From assembly GCA_012729785.1 (NCBI GenBank), contig JAAYCL010000023.1:25684-89683 (forward strand): a stretch of DNA of 64,000 bases, in the 5' to 3' direction. Below are positions 58,798-64,000 of the stretch, in pieces. How positions within the stretch are numbered: position 1 is the first letter of the stretch; each line of letters begins with the position of its first letter. The notes under the pieces were generated by a model, which was given only the letters and a program-made list of their open reading frames with translations, had not been told where the DNA came from and did not search any database. The stretch comes from Chlamydiota bacterium. Lineage in GTDB: Bacteria > Auribacterota > Tritonobacteria > UBA1439. The translations under genes were made by a program, and so were the position numbers.

Positions 58798-60273
58798 ATG
58801 TTCACGCCTGACCTGAAGGAGTTCGTCAAGAAATCGCGCGAGGGGAACCTCATACCGGTCTACAAGGAGATCATGGCCGATATGGAGACGCCGCTCTCCG
58901 CCTTCCTGAAGCTCGAGCGGGGGAGGTACGCGTTCCTGCTCGAGAGCGTGGAGGGGGGGGAGCGGATCGGCCGCTACTCGTTCCTCGGGTGCAACCCGGG
59001 GAAGGTGTTCACGGCGAAGGGGAGGACGGTCACCGTGGAGGACGAGGCGGGACGGCGCTCCTTCGAGAGCGCGACCGACCCGCTCGACGATCTCGCCGCG
59101 CTGCTCGGGGCGTACCGGCCCGTCGCCGTCCCCGGCCTCCCCCGCTTCAGCGGCGGGGCGGTGGGGTACGCCGCGTACGACGCCGTGCGCTACTTCGAGA
59201 AGCTCCCCGACACGAACCCGGACGACCTCGGTTTGCCGGACCTGCTCTTCATGTTCACCGACACGATCCTGATCTTCGACCATGTGCGGCACACGATCAA
59301 GATCGTCTCCAACGCCCGCGTGGACTCCGACCCGGCGCGGGCGTACGACACCGCGGTGCGCACGATCCGGCGCATCGAGGAGCGCATGCGCAATCCGCTC
59401 CCCGCGAGGCCGATCGAGATCGCCCCCGTACAAGGCGAGGCGTCGTTCCGCTCCAACGTCACGCGGGAGGAGTACGAGGCGATCGTCGCCCGGGCGCAGG
59501 AGTACATCAGGGCCGGCGACGTGATACAGGTCGTCCCCTCCCAGCGCCTCGAGACCGAGGTGCACGCCCCCCCGTTCAACGTCTATCGCGCCCTCCGCTC
59601 GATCAACCCGTCGCCGTACATGTACTACCTCCAGCTCGGGGACGTCTGCGTGGTCGGCTCCTCCCCCGAGGTGCACGTGCGCTGCGAGGACGGGCTCGTG
59701 GAGGTCCGCCCGATCGCGGGGACCCGGCCGCGCGGGAGGGACGAGGGGGAGGACCTCGCGCTCGAACGGGAGCTTCTCGCCGATCCGAAGGAGCGCGCCG
59801 AGCATATCATGCTCGTGGACCTCGGGCGCAACGACATCGGGCGGGTGTGCCGCTACGGGACGGTGAAGCCGCAGGAGCTGATGGTCGTCGAGCGGTACTC
59901 GCACGTGATGCACATCGTCTCCGACATCCGGGGGCGCCTCCGCGAGGGCGCGACCGCATTCGACGTCCTGCGCGCCTCGTTCCCCGCGGGGACCGTCTCG
60001 GGGGCCCCGAAGATACGGGCCATGGAGATCATCGACGAGCTCGAGAACCGGCGGCGCGGGCCGTACGCGGGGGCGGTGGGGTACTTCAGCTTCACCGGGA
60101 ACCTCGACTGCTGCATCACCATCCGTACGATCCTGATCAAGGGGACGCGGGCGTTCGTGCAGGCGGGCGGGGGCGTCGTCGCGGACTCGGTGCCCGCGCG
60201 GGAGTACGAGGAGACGCTGAACAAGGCCCGCGCGATGCTGCGCGCGATCGCCATGGCGGAGGGATTGCGGTGA
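58798..60273 (+). CDS. trpE: Anthranilate synthase component I
   Basis: 491 residues. The N-terminal LLES motif ([19 protein letters not shown]), which binds the feedback inhibitor tryptophan, favours TrpE over PabB. The chorismate-binding domain includes [41 protein letters not shown] and [15 protein letters not shown]. It makes anthranilate from chorismate with TrpG, whose gene follows after 7 bp. 76 bp separate it from hisI, so his and trp genes may share a transcript. Confidence 0.95.
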   Translation: MFTPDLKEFVKKSREGNLIPVYKEIMADMETPLSAFLKLERGRYAFLLESVEGGERIGRYSFLGCNPGKVFTAKGRTVTVEDEAGRRSFESATDPLDDLAALLGAYRPVAVPGLPRFSGGAVGYAAYDAVRYFEKLPDTNPDDLGLPDLLFMFTDTILIFDHVRHTIKIVSNARVDSDPARAYDTAVRTIRRIEERMRNPLPARPIEIAPVQGEASFRSNVTREEYEAIVARAQEYIRAGDVIQVVPSQRLETEVHAPPFNVYRALRSINPSPYMYYLQLGDVCVVGSSPEVHVRCEDGLVEVRPIAGTRPRGRDEGEDLALERELLADPKERAEHIMLVDLGRNDIGRVCRYGTVKPQELMVVERYSHVMHIVSDIRGRLREGATAFDVLRASFPAGTVSGAPKIRAMEIIDELENRRRGPYAGAVGYFSFTGNLDCCITIRTILIKGTRAFVQAGGGVVADSVPAREYEETLNKARAMLRAIAMAEGLR

Positions 60274-60280
60274 GGCGGCC

Positions 60281-60847
60281 ATGCTCCTGATGATCGACAA
60301 CTACGATTCGTTCGTCTACAACCTCGTCCAGTATTTCGGCGAACTGGGGGAGGAGCCGCGGGTCTATCGGAACGACCGGATCAGCGTCGCGGAGGCCGAG
60401 GCGCTGAAGCCGGACCGGATCGTGATCTCGCCCGGCCCCTGCACGCCCCGCGAGGCGGGGGTCTCGAAGGAGATCGTCGCGGCGTTCGCGGGCAGGGTCC
60501 CCCTCCTCGGCGTCTGCCTCGGCCACCAGTGCATCGCGGAGGCGTTCGGCGGCGAGGTCGTGCGGGCGGAGCGGCTGATGCACGGCAAGACCTCGATGAT
60601 CCGGCACGACGGAAAGGGGCTCTTCGAGGGGCTCCCCAACCCGTTCGAGGCGACGCGCTACCACTCGCTCATCGTCAGGCGCGCTACGCTTCCCGGCTGC
60701 CTCGAGGTCACCGCGGAGACCGCCGAGGGGGAGATCATGGGGCTCAGGCACCGCCTGCACGCGGTCTGGGGCGTCCAGTTCCACCCCGAATCCATTCTCA
60801 CCGCGGAGGGGATGCGCCTGCTCGCGAACTTCCTCCGCGCGAGGTAG
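60281..60847 (+). CDS. trpG: Anthranilate synthase component II (glutaminase)
   Basis: 188 residues. [21 protein letters not shown], the nucleophile [15 protein letters not shown] and the HPES motif are those of TrpG/PabA amidotransferases. The protein may serve both anthranilate and p-aminobenzoate synthesis. It is the glutaminase partner of the TrpE just upstream. Confidence 0.95.
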   Translation: MLLMIDNYDSFVYNLVQYFGELGEEPRVYRNDRISVAEAEALKPDRIVISPGPCTPREAGVSKEIVAAFAGRVPLLGVCLGHQCIAEAFGGEVVRAERLMHGKTSMIRHDGKGLFEGLPNPFEATRYHSLIVRRATLPGCLEVTAETAEGEIMGLRHRLHAVWGVQFHPESILTAEGMRLLANFLRAR

Positions 60848-60884
60848 GCGCCCGCCTCGCCGGGCGGGACGCCGGAGGGGGACG

Positions 60885-61706
60885 ATGCACGGCGGGAGGA
60901 TCGGATGGCGGCGGCGCGACTCCGGCGAGCGTTCGTTCGCCGCGACGGCGCGCCCCGCGGTCGTCAACGCGGCCCGCGCGCGGTACCTGTTCGCGCGCCC
61001 CTTCTGCGCGGGCGGGGACCTGCTTGACATCGGCTGCGGGCCGGGGGACGGCCTCGCCCTCGTCTCCGGCGCGGCGCGGCGCGCCGTGGGCCTGGACTAC
61101 TCCGCCGATACGCTCGTCGCCTGCGCGCCGGCCCTCGAGGCGGCGGGGATCCGCCCCGTCGCGGGCGACGCGCTCGCCCTCCCGTTCCTCGACCACAGCT
61201 TCGACGCGGTCACCGCCTTCGAGGTGATCGAGCACCTCCCGGACCCGGCCCGTTTCCTCTCGGAGACGTTCCGGGTCCTCGCCCCCGGGGGCGTCGCCGT
61301 CATCTCGACGCCGAACAGGCCCGTCTACAGCCCGCGGGGGACCTGGCTCGACTACCATCTGCGGGAGTACGACGCCGGGGAGCTGCGGGCGCTCCTGGAA
61401 CCGTTCTTCCCCGAGATCTCGCTCTTCGGCCAGGAGCACCGAACCCGCGACGCGCAACTCGACTGCTCTCCCCTCAACAGATACCTCTACCCGCTCAAGC
61501 GTCGCCTCGACCCGCGCGGGGTGCTCCTGAACCGCCTCCGGGCGGCCTACGTCTATCTCCGGTGGGGGGAGAGGCCGGGGGACTGCACGCCGGGCGATTT
61601 CCCGGTCCTGGAAGGCGGCGTCGACCGCCGGCCGATCCTCGTCGCGGTGTGCGTCGCGGAACGAAACGACCGGCCGCGGGAAGGGGGCGGCGATGCGCGC
61701 CGTTAG
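60885..61706 (+). CDS. Class I SAM-dependent methyltransferase
   Basis: 273 residues. UbiE/Methyltransf_11-like core: LLDIGCGPGDGLALV (motif I), AVGLDYSADTL, FDAVTAFEVIEHLPDP, VLAPGGVAVISTPN. Substrate unknown. Its 3' end overlaps the start of the DUF2851 gene by 14 bp. It begins the last operon of the window. Confidence 0.88.
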   Translation: MHGGRIGWRRRDSGERSFAATARPAVVNAARARYLFARPFCAGGDLLDIGCGPGDGLALVSGAARRAVGLDYSADTLVACAPALEAAGIRPVAGDALALPFLDHSFDAVTAFEVIEHLPDPARFLSETFRVLAPGGVAVISTPNRPVYSPRGTWLDYHLREYDAGELRALLEPFFPEISLFGQEHRTRDAQLDCSPLNRYLYPLKRRLDPRGVLLNRLRAAYVYLRWGERPGDCTPGDFPVLEGGVDRRPILVAVCVAERNDRPREGGGDARR

Positions 61707-63171
61707 CGCGGAAAGGCGGGCGCGGGCGGCGGGGGAGGCGGCGGATCGCGCCGCGTCCCCTCCCGAGAAGTACCTTCGCTGCCTCTGGTACGACGGGCGC
61801 CGCTTCCTCAAGCGCGGCATCCGCACGCGGGACGGCGCGAGGATCGAGATCGTCTCGCCGGGGGCCTGGAACACGGGGCGCGGGCCGGATTTCCTCGGCG
61901 GGGTCTTCAGACTGGACGGCCGTGCGACGGTCTGCGGAGACGTCGAGGTGCACCGGCGCAGGCGCGACTGGGCCGCGCACGCCCACCGGCGCGATCCCGC
62001 CTTCGGCGGGGTGCGTCTCCACGTCTTTCTCCTCGACGACGGGCGGCGCGACTGCTGCCGGAACCACCTGGGCGACCCGGTGACGGAGCTGTGCCTTCGG
62101 GGCCAGACACGCCGTCCCGCCGAGGAGGCCGCGCGCCTGATCGATCCGCGCGACTACCCGTACCGGGCCGGAGGGGCGCGGGGGAGGTGCGGGGCGGTCG
62201 CGGGCGCCGGGGGAGGGGAGCGGCTGGCCGTCTTACTCCGCCTCGCCGGGAAGGAGCGTCTGCGCGTGAAGATCGCCCGCGCGCGGCGCCTCGCGCGGCG
62301 GCACGGGCGCGAACAGGCGCTCTACCTGCTCATCCTCGAAACGCTCGGCTACTCCGCGCACAAGGGTGCGTTCAGGCGCCTCTCGCGGCTCCTCCCCTGG
62401 AGGACCCTGCGCCGCATCGCCGCACACGCGGGGCCGCGCGACGCACACGCGGCGGTCGAGACGGCGCTCCTGGGCGCCGCGGGCCTCATCCCCCCCTCCG
62501 CCGCGCCGGCATGGGACCGCGAGACGCAACGCGCCTGGCGGGCGGCGAAACGCGGATGGCGCCTGATCGAAACCTCCCGCGGCGTCGGGGGGATGGACCC
62601 GGCGGTGTGGCGCGGCGGCGCCCAGCGTCCCGCGAGCGCGCCCCCGCGCCGGCTCGCGGCCGCGGGCGTCCTCTTCGCCCGGTGCGCGAAGAAGGGCCTC
62701 GTCCGCACCCTCCTGCCGCGGGGACGCGGAGCCGTTCCCGGCGCCCTGGAGCGGCGGCTGGCGCGGCTTCTCGACGGCGCCCCCCGTTCCTACTGGGACC
62801 TGCGTTGCGCCTGGGGCGGCAGACGGCTTCGCCGGCCGTGCGCCCCCATCGGGCCGGAGCACCGCGTGAAGATCGTCGCCAACGTGCTGCTCCCGTTTCT
62901 GCATCTCGAAGGCCAGCGCGCGGCCGCCCGGGCCGTCTTCGAATCCCTCCCCGCGGTCGAGCCGGACTCGTGCGTGAAGGCGATGATGGCGCGTCTCGTC
63001 GGAGGCGGAACGCCGTTCCCGCGCCGGTGGGGCTTCGCCGCCCAGCAGGGGCTGCTGTGCCTGCACCGGCGTCTCTGCGTAAAGGACAGGTCCGGCTGCC
63101 GCCGCTGCCGCCTGCCGGGCCTGCTGAGGGGTGGCGCAGGCGAAGCGCGCCGCATGACGGGGCTCACTTGA
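61693..63171 (+). CDS. DUF2851-family protein
   Basis: 492 residues. The family features are an N-terminal [48 protein letters not shown] and the C-terminal cysteine-rich segment [21 protein letters not shown]2851 proteins are conserved in Bacteroidetes and several candidate phyla and have no known function. The conserved acidic (GDVEVH) and Cys-rich ends suggest a nuclease-like or metal-binding protein, but this is a guess. It lies between two methyltransferases and overlaps both. Confidence 0.85.
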   Translation: MRAVSAERRARAAGEAADRAASPPEKYLRCLWYDGRRFLKRGIRTRDGARIEIVSPGAWNTGRGPDFLGGVFRLDGRATVCGDVEVHRRRRDWAAHAHRRDPAFGGVRLHVFLLDDGRRDCCRNHLGDPVTELCLRGQTRRPAEEAARLIDPRDYPYRAGGARGRCGAVAGAGGGERLAVLLRLAGKERLRVKIARARRLARRHGREQALYLLILETLGYSAHKGAFRRLSRLLPWRTLRRIAAHAGPRDAHAAVETALLGAAGLIPPSAAPAWDRETQRAWRAAKRGWRLIETSRGVGGMDPAVWRGGAQRPASAPPRRLAAAGVLFARCAKKGLVRTLLPRGRGAVPGALERRLARLLDGAPRSYWDLRCAWGGRRLRRPCAPIGPEHRVKIVANVLLPFLHLEGQRAAARAVFESLPAVEPDSCVKAMMARLVGGGTPFPRRWGFAAQQGLLCLHRRLCVKDRSGCRRCRLPGLLRGGAGEARRMTGLT

Positions 63172-63782
63172 GCTCGGGCGCCGGACGGCGAGATCGGTGG
63201 GACCGGCGGTACGCGGCAGGGCATCCGTCCTGGGAGACGGGGAGGCCGTCCACGGAGCTGGCCACACTGCTCCGGTCCGGGAAGGTCCCCGTCGGAAGCG
63301 CCCTCGAGCTGGGCTGCGGGCGGGGCGCGAACGCCTGCTACCTCGCGGCGCAGGGGTTTGCGGTGACCGCGGCGGATATCTCCGCAACCGCCGTCGAGGC
63401 GGCGCGGCGCGCGGCGGCCGGGCGAGGGCTGACCGTGGATTTCCGCATCGCGGATTTGGCGGCCGATCCCGACCTCGGCGGGACGTACGACTTTCTCTTC
63501 GACCGGGGAGCGTACCACGCCGTCCGGCTGGCGGATGCACACGCATTCCTGCGCCTGCTCGCGAAGGTCAGCCGAACGGGCACGCGGTATCTGTGCCTCT
63601 GCGGAAACAGCAGGGAGCGCTGCGTCTCGGGCCCGCCGGTCGTCACCGAGGAGGAACTGACCGCGGAACTCGGCTCGCTCTTCGAGATAGTCGATCTCCA
63701 CGAATTCCGCTTCGACGAATCCCCGGGGAGGGAGGGCCGCCCGCTCGGCTGGTCGGTTTTCATGCGTCGGCGCGGCGGGTGA
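63168..63782 (+). CDS. Class I methyltransferase (TehB/thiopurine-type)
   Basis: 204 residues from TTG 63168, a TTGA overlap with the DUF2851 stop. No ATG or GTG is in frame near the start. Motifs: RWDRRYAAGHPSWETGRPS (typical start of TPMT/TehB-like enzymes), LELGCGRGANACYLAAQG, VTAADISATAVEAAR and FDRGAYHAV. Substrate unknown; candidates are thiols, tellurite or small metabolites. Confidence 0.85.
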   Translation: MSSGAGRRDRWDRRYAAGHPSWETGRPSTELATLLRSGKVPVGSALELGCGRGANACYLAAQGFAVTAADISATAVEAARRAAAGRGLTVDFRIADLAADPDLGGTYDFLFDRGAYHAVRLADAHAFLRLLAKVSRTGTRYLCLCGNSRERCVSGPPVVTEEELTAELGSLFEIVDLHEFRFDESPGREGRPLGWSVFMRRRGG

Positions 63783-64000
63783 AGCGCGCCTGCGGGGGGC
63801 GATGGGGCGGCGCGGCGGGCGCATCCCCCCCCAGAAGTCGCCGCGCCCGGGCGACTGCGGCCCCCCCCCCGCCGATCATGCAACAAAAAGTGTGGGCTTT
63901 CCGCCGAAGGGCTTAGTCAAATAGCCGGGCACAAGCTCTCCGGATTTATACACGACATACGTAAACAGCGCCAAATTGAGGTTTGCTCGTCCCTGGAAGT
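63783..64000. other. Right-edge sequence without a called gene
   Basis: The 218 bp after the last gene contain C-tracts (for example a run of ten C near 63862) and then an AT-richer end (about 63885-64000). No open frame with a credible start, hairpin terminator or RNA gene is visible. A gene on either strand may begin beyond the edge. Confidence 0.5.

Overview
The window is a very GC-rich stretch of bacterial chromosome, with almost every gene on the + strand in tight, often overlapping operons (ATGA or TGATG junctions). The gene content is that of a free-living heterotroph with its own histidine, proline and chorismate/tryptophan branches. A sigma-54 NtrB/NtrC pair, a LolA-like DUF1571 protein and a GldF/GldG-type ABC system with a DUF4340 partner suggest a Gram-negative cell envelope. 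The mixture resembles uncultivated PVC/Omnitrophota-like lineages. That placement is an impression from gene families, not a computed result.

Layout. 1-1203: the 3' part of a secreted protein with Thr/Pro-rich 30-bp repeats and two PPC domains. 1426-4267: comEC and, convergent to it, a DUF3006 gene. 4364-15858: a strong promoter followed by a ten-gene cluster of two FabF-like ketosynthases, a methyltransferase, a GH3-type acyl-adenylating enzyme, a DUF1571 carrier, an enolase-superfamily enzyme, two SDR/epimerase proteins and two alpha/beta hydrolases. It looks like an undescribed lipid or polyketide pathway. 15896-24622: rplU-rpmA-obgE, proB-proA-nadD-rsfS-argS and a very divergent chorismate synthase homologue. 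24619-29565: ferredoxin, TPR protein, NtrB-like kinase, NtrC-like regulator and a secreted hypothetical protein.

29566-30600 is an AT-richer island with palindromic repeats, a near-consensus promoter, a terminator-like hairpin and a NYN-domain nuclease gene. 30610-33866: a zinc-ribbon membrane protein, a serine beta-lactamase-like protein and a radical SAM/HhH protein. 34112-38558: dnaK, groES, groEL and a short rpoZ. 38654-43830: the ABC-2/GldG/DUF4340 envelope system, followed by a secreted ComEC-like metallo-beta-lactamase protein and a DUF2148 protein. After a repeat-bearing spacer (45629-46152) come HIT, CinA-C and ThpR. Then recA, a trypsin-like protein lacking its catalytic serine, recX, alaS, and hisDCBHAFI with trpE-trpG. 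The window ends with two methyltransferases flanking a DUF2851 gene.

Most interesting points: (a) the KS-KS-MT-GH3-DUF1571-enolase-SDR cluster, in which the first KS has Asp where the second catalytic His belongs; (b) the chorismate synthase homologue that has lost several otherwise diagnostic active-site residues; (c) an HtrA-like pseudoprotease (Ser to Asn) translationally coupled between recA and recX; (d) the promoter-hairpin-NYN nuclease module in a repeat-bounded island; (e) a probable ACG start on the secreted metallo-beta-lactamase gene.
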